The notes beneath the pieces are model-generated. The model had not been told where the DNA came from, did no database searches, and worked only from the letters and a program-made list of their open reading frames with translations. A stretch of 64,000 nucleotides of DNA. It comes from Ancylostoma caninum (taxonomy: Eukaryota; Nematoda; Chromadorea; Rhabditida; Ancylostomatidae). The DNA lies in contig JBAJFG010000536.1 in the NCBI GenBank assembly GCA_037903475.1, forward strand, positions 434,001 to 498,000, in the 5' to 3' direction. Shown here one piece after another: positions 50,301 to 63,414 of the stretch (positions are counted from its first letter, which is position 1; each line of letters opens with the position of its first letter). The translations under genes were made by a program, and so were the position numbers.

Positions 50301-53300
50301 CACTGATTTTGGCAAATCGCTTCTGGCTCTGTAGACATTCTTGTGATAACCGGCGCATTGTTAGAGCTAGATTTACGCTACATAATGCACAATTAAAAAT
50401 TGCTCTGCGAACTCTTCCCATTTCCGAAGAGTTCGACCAACAAAATTAAGGCGCCGTCAGCGGTATGGCAGAATGGAGTGATTTCCACAGAGCGCTTGGA
50501 ACTCATCCCAAAATTCCACCGATTAGTGTCCGCAAACTGTTTATGTTTGTAGCCACCATGGGAGAAATTCCTTCTCAATTCGCTTCAACTCCAGAGAGAA
50601 AAACGGCATCAAAATTTTGGGCTACCAAGTTAGGAGCCTGTGCTTGAGACCGCTTGACAATAAAATGGGGAGAAAAAGTACCAGCGAGAATAAGAATGGT
50701 CTCGATATTACTCCACCCAAATTTGGTCAGTCATACAACGTTATGGTAAAATTTTTATGCGTACAAGTGCAGTCACCGAACTTGCATTCTTGGAGGGTTC
50801 ATTCCGAAATTAATTACATATTCAATACAAGGAGCAAAAATAAATCTTACATTCCAGAATGTTTGCGAGATCATGCGGTTTAAAATAATATCTAGAATGC
50901 GCGAAATCTAATAGGTATCCATTCATTAGAAGCCTTTGAAAATGTCTATGCGAAAACAGCGGAAACTTATGTTACAACCTCATAGATAGATGATCTAGGC
51001 TAAAATTTGTAGCCTGCTTGTGATTTCTGGTTTGGTTAGTAAAACCTTTTTTACCGCTTTGCTACTTTCTTGTTACATTGCCGCTGGCGAATTTCGCGAG
51101 CCAGTCTTTTATTCCATTTCGCATTCACTATGTAAGTGTCAGCTGTATAGGTTGACAGCAGACACTGTGGGAGTGCCAGTTCGCCTCGACGCAGCAGAGG
51201 GGCGCGACGGAAAAGGCTGGTGGTGAAGTACGGAGACGAATCGCCTGCTTCATACGATGAAGGCCACACACCATCAAAAATATCAAAGGATGATCCTTGT
51301 GAATCGACACAAAGCACGAGCCAAGAAGTAATCTCTGGGCCAGCAGAAGTCAAGGAGGAAGTGTTAGAAGAGGAGAAATGTTCGACTTCGGTTCGTTGCC
51401 ATTTGCTTGTTCACTCGGTTATGTAAATGATCCAATTTTTCTAATCTTAGGTAGATGTATGCACGGAATATGATTCCGAAGAGAAAACGCAGAAGTCAGA
51501 GTCAGCTTCAGCCATCATTTCTTCTGTTGAAGAGAAGTGCTTGTCTGTGGTCAGTAGTGTAAGAGCGTTTTAGGCTATTAAATACCACATTTTCATTGTT
51601 GAAAGTTGTAGGACGGAGCTGTGCCGTCAAAAAGGGTTTCGGAGGAGGAAAAGAGCTGTTCTATGGTGAGCGCACTAATATTCGCCCCTCTTATAACGCA
51701 TACACAATTTGCTGCGATTTAGATGGAAGCAGTTGAGATCGACGACACAAATTCTTCATCAGTCAGCTCGGTAGCGTCAGCACTTCATCCGATGGAGTTG
51801 GACTGCTTCGAAATGGGACCTTCAACGAACACATCTGATGGCTCTCAAGACGATATTCCTGCTGAACAAATCGAAGGCGATCGCTGTAAACCATTGGAGA
51901 ACGGATGTGCTAAAAGTGGAGAGGATATCCCGTATGAGAAGCCTCCTCAAGTAGCAAACGAACAGCAAAGGTTTGTTGTTCGTCACGACCAATTACTTCT
52001 CACAGATTTTTTAATAGCAAATCGTACTTATACTTTTCTGCTTCAGCTCGTCAGGTTCACCACCTGAGCGACCATCCTCATCTCCTCCTGATCATCCTTC
52101 GTCTTCACCTCCTGAGCGTCCCTCTTCTTCAGCTAGCCGATCGAGCACTCATGAGTCAGGCGCAGTTGAATTCAACTCTGAACTCCGCTGTGAACACGGT
52201 ACTTTTCTTGTTTTGCATTTCTGCCATGCATTGTTTTCCAAATCTGGCATTCTCTAAGCTTACTGTTTTAGTCGTTTCGTAATTACACATTTTTATTAGG
52301 TGGAATAAATCTCGACGAGTTCCGCCAAGCGGTGAATCCGGACGAGTGGAAACAGCTATCTTCCTATTTCGACCCTGCCACTATTTTCCGCGTTCGCTGT
52401 GACGAGCCCATCTGTCAAGAATGTGAAAGAGAATTTAATGTGAGAAATTTGTTTCTTTCAGTTTTTTCCTCATTGCTGTGGTACTGCTTCCGCGATTCTC
52501 ATTTTGTTTCTCTTTCCATTTTTTGAATATGTCCAGTTTTTGGTAATTTGAACATTAACTACAAAGAACAGAAGTCACAAGAAGAGCATGCTCATTGTCT
52601 TGATTCACATCATCATTATTTCCCAGTGGGGTTTGCGTAAAGACGTCAAGGAGGCCATCATTTGTAGTCAAATAGCATTTCAATTCAGGAGCAACAATGT
52701 GGCAAACAAGAGCTGAAAGAGTCTCTTCGAGATCTTCGAAGCAGAATCGGCGAGTTGCTCCGAGAGATTGACCGCAGACGCCCCACTGAAGAGGAATACG
52801 GCACAATCTACTCAAGGGGCATCTGTAGCCAGTTCTTGGCCAAGCTGACTGCAACGATAAAGTCGGTCTTTTTACCATAGTGTACTTATTGCAACTTCTC
52901 TGTGTTCAAAAGCAGAATCCCATTCAGAGCGCGCAGCTCATCTGTAGTGTTGCCATCGATCTGTCAGGAATGTATAATGTGCACTCATGGTCGGCCAAAT
53001 GTCGGGCTTTCGTGCGACTTCGGTAGTGTTCACATCGTTGCTCTCACTGAAACGGAATGGAATCGTCTTTGCGAAGAAATCGCATCGGGGTTAGGATCGG
53101 ATGAATCTGAGCGGCCGAACAACATCATCATTTCTGAAAGAGGTATGTGATAAAAAAAATATGTTTTCCTAGAGCTCCATAGATGCGGTATAATGAGGCG
53201 GTGATCTAAATTATGAACGCTGTCAAGCGCTGAATGATTGCAGAATGTGAAGTTTTCATTTGGTAGCTGAGCCGCTACGTGCTATTTCTGAGTTGTTGTT

Positions 53301-54374
53301 GTTTTTTTTTCGATTTCTCTAGGTATCTAAACGGTACTCATAAATCTAAACTGTAGGCCAAAGCCAACTGGAAAGGACCGTGCTAGAAAAAATACCTTCA
53401 TTCCATTGCGTCAGCTTTGATTTTGAGAAACACTGGTGCTATCACGACAATAATAAGTGATTCCGGCGGTGAAAGTATCGTATGCATTGTCATTGAATTA
53501 AATATTATAGTTCCTCAGAAATGTCAATAAACACAAATATGTAAATGAAAAAATATGTTGGCGGAATGGAAAATGTTTCAAAAAAAGGTCCATTGAAACT
53601 TGACGGCTAAGCAAGGAAGATTACGCTGGATAATCCATATTACATCGAGGTTTATTGGAACCTGACATGCCAATAAAATGAACGTTATTGCATGCGCCTT
53701 CCGACATCTGTTTCTTATCTCTTTTTTTTCAAGGGCGAATTGAGAACATGTGCGAAGGTTGTTTTGGTGAACGTCTTGAGGCTCTGAACATTCAACGTTA
53801 TGTCTACGATGATGCCTTTATTTACGTTGCTTTGGTGAGCTCACATTTACTCCACGTTCACCTATTTTTTCACATGCGATTCCTTAAGAGCGAGGATGGC
53901 GCAGTGAGTGCTCCGTTGCCAAAAACCACGAGAAGAACACAGAAAAACAAATGTTTCAAAATCAAGGTAGAAATAATGGTCTTGATACATTTTATGATTC
54001 TTTTGAAATTTTGTTTAATGATTTCTTCTTGTAGATGTCGTCAACAGATACAATCAGAGATCTGAAAGTGCAGCTGTACAAGCAAACGGGTCAAACACCT
54101 AACGACCAGTTGCTTTATCGTGAGCTGGGAGGGTCGCTTTTAGATAGCAACTCCACACTTTTCGAGGCTCGCATAGAGAAAAATAACTCAGAGCAGGTAG
54201 GGTCCCTCCATCATTGCACACTAAAATCTATGTAGATCCTTATTAGTCAATCACATGATTTTTTAGCCTTTGATCCTCATTGCGCAGTCTATCTCCAATA
54301 TACCGGTCAAATATGACGAGCAGCAGGTACGAGCACCAGAACGTGGATTCATCGATACTGCACTTGCTCACTGA
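44399..54374 (+). CDS. usp-48: USP48-type ubiquitin carboxyl-terminal hydrolase, 31 exons (1314 aa)
   Basis: Cysteine protease that removes ubiquitin from proteins; in animals USP48 is mainly nuclear. Exons: 44399-44440, 44517-44647, 45033-45138, 45201-45284, 45364-45431, 45490-45571, 45821-45985, 46367-46503, 46562-46678, 46735-46820, 46878-47002, 47082-47255, 47421-47534, 47915-48034, 48112-48179, 48241-48346, 48409-48536, 49252-49362, 49505-49694, 51151-51390, 51451-51558, 51612-51665, 51723-51970, 52047-52198, 52300-52439, 52689-52861, 52916-53142, 53734-53834, 53889-53966, 54035-54196, 54267-54374. Phase closes through the TGA. Catalytic Cys114 lies in GLTNSGNFCYVNSFLQ, His362 in FCGHYYDLV, Asn379/Asp380 in YKYNDE. 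A zinc ribbon uses CTC (235-237) and CDEC (278-281). DUSP-like segments follow (CHHGRLF about 565, CEHGG about 984, CTHGRP about 1110), then a ubiquitin-like domain (about 1226-1290). The C-terminus RGFIDTALAH mirrors the vertebrate GFKGTGLLGH end. Residues 719-985 are acidic and Ser-rich, with a basic cluster at 731-740. Exon 1 uses a GC donor. Confidence 0.93.
50100..50980. mobile_element. Mariner-type non-autonomous element in usp-48 intron 19
   Basis: Terminal inverted repeats of about 28 bp: left AGGTTGTAACATAAGTTTCC and right GGAAACTTATGTTACAACCT. The sub-terminal word GTACCAATCGAGGTATGCACC recalls full mariner elements. At about 881 bp it is shorter than an autonomous copy, and no catalytic motif is readable inside, so it is a deletion derivative. 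The TA target duplication is present on the left only. Confidence 0.7.
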
Positions 54375-55828
54375 TATTCCGTTTCCTTTTAATTGTTGAC
54401 GGAGAGAATCGGGAAAAAAATCCTGGAAATTTTGGTGCAGCAGAACGTACGCTGCAAGGGAAAGTCTGCGCCTGAAGCAGGACTATAATAGAGCCTTTTA
54501 CTGCAATATCTGTCTCCATAGTCGAGATGAGTCGCCATTTCTTCTTGTATTCCAGGATAGCATAGTTCTTAGTTTTGCAATGATATGCAGATAAGTGGTA
54601 CTCCCAGCTCTCATCTTTAAAAGCTTGCTATTTTCAAAGCATAAACACGAAGTTTTAAGTTGGATTGCCGAATCGACATTATTAGAACTTTCTTTCTTCG
54701 CTGCTAGTAAAACAGACTGAAAACATTGCCTCACAAGGGTCAAATTCCTTCCAGTTACCATGGTTTCCTTTAGGTCTATTTTTAAGCGGTTTTCTTGCTC
54801 AGGTATTGGTCACTGTTTCGGCGATTTATTTTTGTTTTTGGATCTCTATATCTTGTCGCTTATTCCGGTAATATATGCGTTTAAAGGAATTCATTCCATT
54901 GGTCAATTTTGTCGCCATCGTTGATTTGAATCGCTGTAAGTTCCTTAATTTCTGTTAGCCATGTATGTCTGATCACTTTACTTCCGATAAGGACGCTTCA
55001 TGTAATTATTGGAATTCACTGTATTAGGATAAGCCATCGCTAGTTAAATGTTACTAGTAGTTTTAGCTGTGCTTGATCTCACAACTATTCTTCTGCGAAG
55101 ATACTTGTTCTTTATATGTTCATATCTAAGCTGTGGTATAGCCTACATTTGCTATTTTGAAATGTGATTATTCCTTTGCGTTATCAGAGGCTTTAATGAG
55201 GAGTTATGAGTTTAGCCTTTGTACATTATACTTCCGTTCCATGGGTCGAACAGCTCAAGTTTGGTCGCTACGTTCGACGGCATTGTTTCGAACGATGTGG
55301 TCCACAATTTGAAATAAATAAGTTATTACCTGTACTTCTGGTTCTTTGTTTACTCGTTGCTTTCCATGTGCCTACTTCACATTACTCCTCGATCCGCTGT
55401 AAATGGTGAGAAGTGCTGAACGGTTACTAGGATGAATTCAAGTTGGTGCAACCGTAGAAACTGCATGAATGAATTGCAATAAAGGCAGCACTCATGGAAA
55501 TTTCTATTTCATTAAAGTATGTCGTTCACTGTGTAATCGGCAGCTACAGAACCATATATAACAGAAAACACAAGGAATTCCCACCCACCTGCAGAGATAT
55601 TGGCGTGGAGGCTAACGTAAATGTGGATTTTGTGGTCTTGTGCCAGCTTACAGAGAACTCCAAACGGACGCAGTCAAGAGTCAGGACCGCGGCGCGGCTC
55701 TCTTGGGCAGAGTTACGGGAGCTCAACATGTGTGCGCCTGCGTCTCTGTCCATGAGAGCCTCGCCGCGATCTCGACCCTTGTCTAAGTACGTTTGGAGTT
55801 TCCCATACGCATGCGCCAGCTTACTCCT
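54375..55828. other. usp-48 3' flank, nothing recognised
   Basis: AT-rich. Candidate poly(A) signals (AATAAA) occur near 55310 and 55480 but are distant from the stop codon. No exon chain. Confidence 0.3.
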
Positions 55829-56053
55829 ATAACTGTGCAGTATGAACGCAGCACGAACGCCGTAATGGTTCGAGTAGAAACCCTAACAGCAACGGTTCCC
55901 AGTTGCTGCCATCCTCCCCTCAATTGCTGCCATCCCTAAGCAATAACTGCTAAAGGGACGAAACTTGAGCAGCAATCGAGGGGATGATGGCACTGCTAGG
56001 GTTTCTACACGAAACATTACGCCGTTCGGGCTGCGTCCGTGCTGCACAGTTAT
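55829..56053. repeat. Foldback element of about 225 bp
   Basis: Imperfect arms of about 90 bp: left ATAACTGTGCAG...GAACGCCGTAATG...GTAGAAACCCTA, right the complements TAGGGTTTCTAC...CATTACGCCGTTC...CTGCACAGTTAT. CTCCCCTCAATTGCT and AGCAATCGAGGGGAT pair near the centre. Non-coding. Confidence 0.7.
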
Positions 56054-58248
56054 CAGAGTATGTATATATGTATATACGTACTCTCGGTCAGTTGTACGTG
56101 CGCCTGACATCGGCGCGGTGGGATCCACAGGCGTCAAGGGGCGCACCATCAAGCGTGTAGAAAATAACATCCCGTTTTCGTGGATTTATCGAGGGTTCTA
56201 CGCTATTTTATCACGATGGCAAGAGTTCTCTACACTTTATAACCCCGAATATGTAAAATCTCTGTTTCCATGAGTGCTGCTTCTAAAGGGGAAAATGCAA
56301 GAGCCGTGCGGAACGTACTATATCAGCAGCTGATCTATCAATCGGCTACGATTCCATGCCAATTTTGACTCTGCATGATGGCGAAGGCGTGTTTGCTACC
56401 TACTTTCACTCGTTTTGCAAGGGCACCGATAAGGGGGTTGTAATCTCATTAACTAAAATGTGACAGTTCTGCACGAATACTACTTGCGTACACGTAATCA
56501 TGTGACTTGTTTGTTCATTCATATATTCTTATATTTCCTTATTTCATATTTTCTTATTCCTAATTATTGATTTTCTCAAAAAGTAACAGCAGATTAAGAA
56601 GCGTACTTATCATTCGGAAATCCATTGGCAACTCTTGATCCCATCATATTTCTTCAAAATTATTTCGGAGGAAAAAAAAGCTGATCTTTGCCTTAGGGTT
56701 TTGCATCCGATTTTTGTTGATCTCCTCTGTGAAATCTTTTGATTTCTCAAGTCTATATCGTCGTCGAGTGTTTGAATACTCGAACTTTCAAGCTTTTGAA
56801 TAACTCAACCTTCTTGAACCATCGGATGCTACAGAAGTCTTGAATTTGTGGATATTCAACCCTTAGTTTGAGCATCCAAGTTGTGCATGATTCGGTAAAA
56901 CTCGCATTACATTTATGGGTTAGAATCTATGCGTTATGTACCTTGAATGTCCGAGTGACTTGTGTTGAATAAGGAAACATCCAGGCCATTAGTCACACTT
57001 GAGGTGCCACAATGTCAAAAAAAAGTCAGCTACAGTCAAAAAAGCATATGATTACAATCGTACAGTGGTACCAGGGAATAATGTGATAATCTTTTTTTTT
57101 TTTGAGTTTTCTCTGGCTCTTTTCACCAGCGACGGGATTCGGAGAGAAATAAGAGAGAAAAGTTGCATGTGGAGTACTTCACTAATTTTGCCGTGTTTGG
57201 TAGCAATATGTTGGAATTATTAGAAGCTGAGGAACACCATATCTGTTGAAACTTCTAAAGTTTTGCTTATTACAACATAATCAGATGCAAGACATGCATT
57301 TACTGTTATAGGTGTAAAAGAGCTCGTTTTTAAGAAGCAATCCGCCACTTTTTAATAAGTAAAAGGCGAGGACCATCTCATTGGCTTGGCGGCTTTCAGA
57401 TTTCGCACTATTTCCATTCAACCATTCCTGCAGCTGCTTTTGTTTGTGTATGCGAGTGTGCGGGAAACGTTTCGCCTTCGATCGCCGAAAGAGTATTGAT
57501 TCCGCGTCTCGCAGTGCTCGTCAACGGGGGTGTGGCTGAGTGGCTTGCACTGTTCTAGGTCAACTCGGCTTACTAGAGCTTTACACACTGAAACTATAAC
57601 GCCATGGATTTGCGTCTTCAAGGTCTTCTATATCATATTTTTGTCCTAAACGGTCCAATTCGCTTCATTTTCAAGGGCAATCTCGTCATCGTTCCTCAGC
57701 CGCATTTGGGAATCTTCATATTGGTTCTTCTCTGTCGTAGGGCCGTAGGTTTCGCAGAGAGTTACGCTCGTGTGGTCGCCGTGGAGCGACTGCTAGCAGT
57801 CCCGAGTGTCGTGATGCAACGGGCAGGGGTTGTTTTGATCGCGTCCGCCTCCCTCCCAACGTATAGCGGCAGAAAAACCTCGTCCAGTTGATCTCTGCTA
57901 CACATGGATCCCTTCCGCGCACATATTTCTGACGATGACATGCCTCGTCCCTTTGTCCCTGAACATACTTTCGAGGATAGATGTGAGTTTTGGTACATGG
58001 GCAAATCTGTTGTTTTATTCTTTGCAAGAGGCGTTGTTCAGTCTTATCTAAAGCCACCTCCATTACAACCTCCGTATAACTGCATGTTTGTCGTTGTAAG
58101 AAATCCTTACTGTGGTGTAGATGTTTTCCCGTTGGGATTAGTTTCTATTGTAATCTATTCAAACAGTCTTTCCCTTGACTTTCTCTGATGTATTTTTCCC
58201 TGAAAATCAAGGACGAGATGGTTCTCCGGCTGAAAAGAAAAGAGTGAT
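56054..58248. other. Intergenic, nothing recognised
   Basis: No repeat or exon chain supported. An open frame at 57604-57891 has a hydrophobic segment and an AVERLLAV word that loosely recalls nematode serpentine receptors, but it is too weak to call. Confidence 0.25.
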
Positions 58249-59905
58249 TGACCTATGTATAGTCTGTTTCTCCAGCGATGATAGTTGAGTATTCGTGCAC
58301 AGTGTTTGTGTTTCTCTGCACCCTCTCCAATCCCTGCGCACTTTCCCGCCCTCTTCTTCTCTGCGGCGTTTCCCCAACTATCTTCCCCCCTGGAACAGAC
58401 TACATAATCGTTTCATCAGTGACCTGGCGTATCTTCCATTCACCAAGAGATGAATATCGCGCAGCTCGAACACATGCGTTCGACGTACTCCCAATCATTT
58501 ACTGGACCGTTCTAACATGTCAGACAGTTCGAAATCGCTGCGGCTGACAAGTTAGGGTCCTTGTTAAAAAGACAAACAAATTGCGCGTGCGGTTTCATAT
58601 CGTCGCGGCCGCAGAATCGCGGAGGGACCTACTCGACCTTCTCACTTGGACCGTGCTCTCTGTATCTATCGCTCAGGTTCCACAGCGTTTCTGTAATCAC
58701 GGAATCCCTCTATCTCCTTGAAGGCAGCACTCACGAAAGTTCTCACCTCTGAAATGATTCACTTGTCGTGTAGCCGGCCGCTGTACAATCGTGAAAATAA
58801 ATTCAACACTGTAAATGGCCGCTCACCTGGGACGATGTTGCCGTGGGCACATCTGCCACTCTTAACAAAAGGGGTTTCGTCGCTCCAGCTAACGCAATTT
58901 GCTGGGTGTACGCATGTGGTTTAGAGGCAGGGTTTTGTATTGAATGCCTACCTCAGGGTCCCGTGACGGGACCCACCAATGGAACACTCGTCAGCGCCAT
59001 GGGCACCCAGGAAATACCGCCATCATTTCCTGTGTTCTCGCTTGTTTCACGCTACTTCATCGTTGTCGATGAGTTCATCGTTCCTAATACTTCTGCTCTC
59101 TTCATGTAAGAATACACCGATACTCACTCCTTTCAAAACCGCTTGCAGTATTCAAATGAAAACCTAACCAAAATACAACCACTACCAAATGATGCAGGAC
59201 CGTGGCCGTACTGGTTATGCTGGTACGTGCGCAGATCGAACTCTTTCCGCCTTTTTTGTATTGATACCGCTCTCTGGTGATTTCTCCTCGGCCGCGTCTT
59301 TCGGCTAATCTTCGGTTAATCCAGCGAAATAAGCAGCGACGCCGATTTCTGCATAAAGGAGTTGATTATCGGACTATAAATTCTTATGCGCAGCAAGTGT
59401 AAAAAAGCCTTCTCACAGAAGCATAGGAATTGGCTACGCCAGATGTGCCCAACCATTCATGCTACAGATGTCAATTTTCAACGCAGAGATAGGGAAATCG
59501 ACGTCACCCGCTATTTCGCTGGATGGCGAGGTTTTTTGAATGGTACGTGACATTCAAACAACCTTGCGTAGTGTGTCTATTAGACGACATAAAATTTCTT
59601 CGATTAATGCATTGCAAATATCAAGTCGGAACCATACCTGGATTTGTATGAATGCGACTGTTCTTTTTTCTCATATTGCGAGAACTGCTCAACGCCACAC
59701 AATGATTTATGCGCAGTATGACTACTACATGCTCGGGGCTAATCGACATATCAGTTCAGAATCAACTATGGTCTGTTTCAAACGCGACAATAGCTGTGTA
59801 TTCGTGCACAACGCTTGTTTTTCTCTTCAACCTCTTCGATTTCTGCGCACTTTCCCTTGCTCTTCTTCTCTGTGGCGTCTCTCCAACTATCTTCCTCATT
59901 GAAAC
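58249..59905. repeat. Diverged direct duplication, two copies of about 140 bp
   Basis: Copy 1 at about 58257-58395 and copy 2 at about 59768-59905 share TATTCGTGCACA, CTGCGCACTTTCCC and CTTCTTCTCTG followed by CCAACTATCTTCC, roughly 80 percent alike by eye. The plus-strand frames match (LLLCGVSPTIF in both) and so do minus-strand frames (EDSW, GKCA, CARI), so the reading strand cannot be decided. Possible relic of a duplicated exon or of an uncharacterised repeat. Confidence 0.55.
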
Positions 59906-59930
59906 ACATATGTAAATACAGAGGACTTCA

Positions 59931-60095
59931 GTCGTGATTGTACCCTCCGCATTGGGAACAGCGCCACATCACTCGTTAGCCCATGTTGAGACATGTTAAC
60001 CCGAGCATTGATCCACCAGCGGTTAACCCGTATCAACAACATGGGTCAACGAGTGATGTGGCTCTGTTTTCAGTGCGAGAGGTGCAATCACGATT
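59931..60095. repeat. Foldback element of about 165 bp
   Basis: Arms of about 55 bp: left GTCGTGATTGTACCCTCCGC, continuing to CCACATCACTCGTTAGCCCATG; right the complement, including CATGGGTCAACGAGTGATG and GGTGCAATCACGATTG. The loop contains a second small pair (GTTAACCCG / CGGTTAACCCG words). Non-coding. Confidence 0.7.
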
Positions 60096-63000
60096 GATGT
60101 TTCGTGTATGCTCACGCATGTGTGTAATGCCTGGATACTTTTTTTTTTTCTCATGAACAGATCTTGATACTCCATTATCACCCTGTTGAAGTTTTTTTGG
60201 TTCCTTCCATAACTTTTCCACGATACATCCTTAGACTTGTAATACTTTTCTAGGCTTCAGTTTCTTGGGCAGCAATAGTATCAGCATTTGTGGAAGTTTT
60301 CGCTTTCGAGTTGAATTATGCGACGTGGTGGTGCTGACTGACTTTGGAAAGTCATTTGGGGAGTCAAGACCTACCTATCGATGCTGGGTTTAGCAAGGTA
60401 CATTTCACTGGACCAAAGAAAGCACCAGCCCGCAATTTAGCTATTTTTGGAGAGTAAACTGGTGCTTCGTTGGACCAACACTCACGGCGGTAAGGAGGTG
60501 AAGGCTTGACTTTCACTTAGTTTTTTCCTTAAAGGCAGAGGGCCACCTCATTCTGCCTGTTGGATTTACCATTAATCCTAGACCTTCTCATCATGTTGAT
60601 CCCTGGGATGTACATCAACAGGCACAGGAGCGACGAAATACCCATTTCTGAAAAGCACGAACTGGGTAAAAATTTGGAGCCCGGAGGCGGATCGCTGCAA
60701 GATGTGCTGGCTGCCTGCCACGGCTGCCGCGTTGGTCAACGAGTCTTGGCGTGTTCAATCGATAAGATCAACAGCTTCACACGTCAACTCGGGTTGGCAA
60801 ACTGTTACAGACCCCGTCCTGAAAGACGGGTTTATAGACCATTCTGAGACAATCTACGTATACCGTTGGAACCACCGCGCCGAGTAGATGCAGAATCTAC
60901 TGTTAGCTGAACTACGAAGATGAGGTGGACCCCTGCCTTTAATCTCCACCGAATATCTACATTTCTGCGGCAATGTTCATATCGTCCTGGTTTTTTTTTG
61001 TAAAGAGTTCAGCAGCTCGCTCCTTTTGTCAGTTTCGTTCACTTCGATATTGCATGCTTGGACCTTCCGTAGAACACCTTCATGTCATCAAGAACTCTAT
61101 TGGGTAGTTGTAGCCAAAACGGTGTTATCGCTGAGCATGCTACAGGTGACGGCATTGAAGATGACGAGGCGGCACACGTCAGATCTCGCTGCGAGTTGAA
61201 AAATTTCTGTTTTTGCGCTCTTTCACAGTGTTCTAGTCAACTGACGTGACTACGCCACCCTGCTTGATCAAGCTGCTGACGCCTGTTAGACGGTTATATT
61301 GAAAAGCATGTGAATGTCTAACAGTACATACGTTAATGCGAATGTTCGGCGTCAAGCTATCAATTCGACCATCTCTTTCAACTCTGTCACTTCTTGTTGA
61401 CGGTTGCTGGCTAGTGCTTTAGTACTGCGACCTTGAAGCCAGTCTCTGTCCTCGATCAGCTGAGCAGATGGGTCGAATCGTAAACAGCGTGCTTGGGTGG
61501 TAATCGACTCTCTGTAGTGGTTACAGTGACGTCACCACATGGGACAAAGTCCACGCGCCACCCGTTACTTCTTAATTGATCGACAACGTTCCACTTCCCC
61601 GCTTGTCTAAGGGTTGGTATCACACTGTGCTCGTTTTTGTCGACTACTTGTATTTCCTCGGCACGGTGTCTTCTGTTTGCTTTAGGCGACATTCGAAAAC
61701 CGCTAAGTTTGCCGTGTTTTTCAGATTATGGACTATTGTAGGATTGGTTAAATGTAACTAGTGGGTGAGCCACCATGTGCGGAATAGTTTCAGTTCATTG
61801 TTGATGCCACAAAATTGAAGCATTCCTGATGATACTCCTCGATGTTGCAATAGAACAGTAATGAGTTTTGATGTAGAGATCGTTGCGGAAAGTCTTCATA
61901 CAATACAGTTTACAATTGTTTCAAATTTTCTTCTATATCTATTGGAGATTTCCGGGTCAAACGAAAATCAAACGACAGATCAATGCTCATGGTATACCTC
62001 ACTGTTTTTTTAATGCATGCATCATACTGGATGTGAATTTCAAAATTTTTGAAAAGAAAATCGGAAAAGACTTTTTTCAAACTGATTGTTAGAAAGGAAT
62101 GTAATTGCTTTGGTGTTTTGACGGTTTTTTTAATGTACTTCTCTGTCTACAATACTCCTTTCGACATTCAACAGCCTTCTGATATTCTTATGTTTTGCTT
62201 CTTGAGGTGTTTGTATAACATTTCAGAGGCACAGATTTCCCAGTGATATGATGCACTCTACGTGCGTTTACTAAATAACCAGATATTTATGTTGAGATTT
62301 CAGTCACCACCACTCGTGGAGCACTCGAGCACTTTGTAGAGGGTGACATGCCGTTCTGGACTAGTCAGGTATGCTCGATGGCAGAACTGCCGCAATGATT
62401 ATCGACTTTTTTTGCATAACTATTATAATAGTACAATCTATATTTTGAGATTGTATTGTAAAGTGGGTTGTTATATGTCTGGATTTTTTTACCGAAACGC
62501 TACAGTGATAGAGAATGTGGAGAAGTGTGCAGCAATTGGAGAATCTAGAGTGAGGTAGTCGCCATACTCCACATGTAGTATAGCTTCCAGCATTCGCCGA
62601 GTACGGTGCCAACCTTACGCGAGCGAAATGCACCAATATTTAGCAGCGAGCTTGAAACAGACTTTTGACCTTATGCAGTAGTTACTACAGCACAGGACAG
62701 TCGAACATGGAGTGTACTGAAAGACTTCTAACCGTTTTTTTTATTCCTCGAGGAATATGAAACTGACGTTTCCAAAACACACCCCTGGATCATACGAACG
62801 GATTTTAAAAATATAGTGAGGCTTCGATGTATGTATGTTTCACCGAATCTTGCAGTCCCCTCCGCGTTTCTGCGGTCATGGAATCGTCTATCTTTTCGAA
62901 AAGCGCTGTACACTTATGAGGTGGCACTCGCAAGCACTGGATGAGAAATTCAACAGTTTGGGAGTGCTGTGTGAGATGAAGTGAGAGACATCTAGTTTAC

Positions 63001-63359
63001 ATATATATATTTGAAGTGGTGATGTACTACAATACAGCGATTTTGGAACACATGCGAGAATGTAGATGCTTGCCCCTTTTCCTGTCATCGCTCTTTTGCA
63101 GCACTTCGCGCATTGCAAAACGTGGGAATTTCGTTTGTGAAATTCGAAACCTACATACCCTTATTTCGTTTACATACGTGAATTCACCAGCTTTTCGTTC
63201 TTGTTGCCCAGTAATGACGTCGGTGTTTCTATGCTTTTTTTAAATGGGAGAGCATAGGTACAACGGACGACAGTGGGGGAAAGGCGTTTTTTGCGGCCTC
63301 GAAAAGCACGCCGCGCAACCGCGCAGCTCACGATGGAATCATCGCCGCCGTGGCATATC
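60096..63359. other. Intergenic, nothing recognised
   Basis: AT-rich with short open frames; no conserved domain, splice chain or clear repeat that I can support. Confidence 0.3.
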
Positions 63360-63414
63360 AGGGCTTTCTTGATAGTTGGCCATCATATTTGACATCAACT
63401 ATCAAGAAAACCCT
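63360..63414. repeat. Hairpin, 19-bp arms with one mismatch
   Basis: AGGGCTTTCTTGATAGTTG at 63360-63378 pairs with CAACTATCAAGAAAACCCT at 63396-63414 around a 17-nt loop. It sits between two GC-rich words (GCGGCCTCGAAAAGCACG and AGCCGCGAAAAACGCAC) that look like a short direct repeat, so it may be the core of a small mobile element. Confidence 0.7.

Noticed and set aside
57604..58188. Possible serpentine chemoreceptor remnant (AVERLLAV with hydrophobic segments)
   Set aside because: Only a short word resembles such receptors; no run of seven helices or splice chain could be built.
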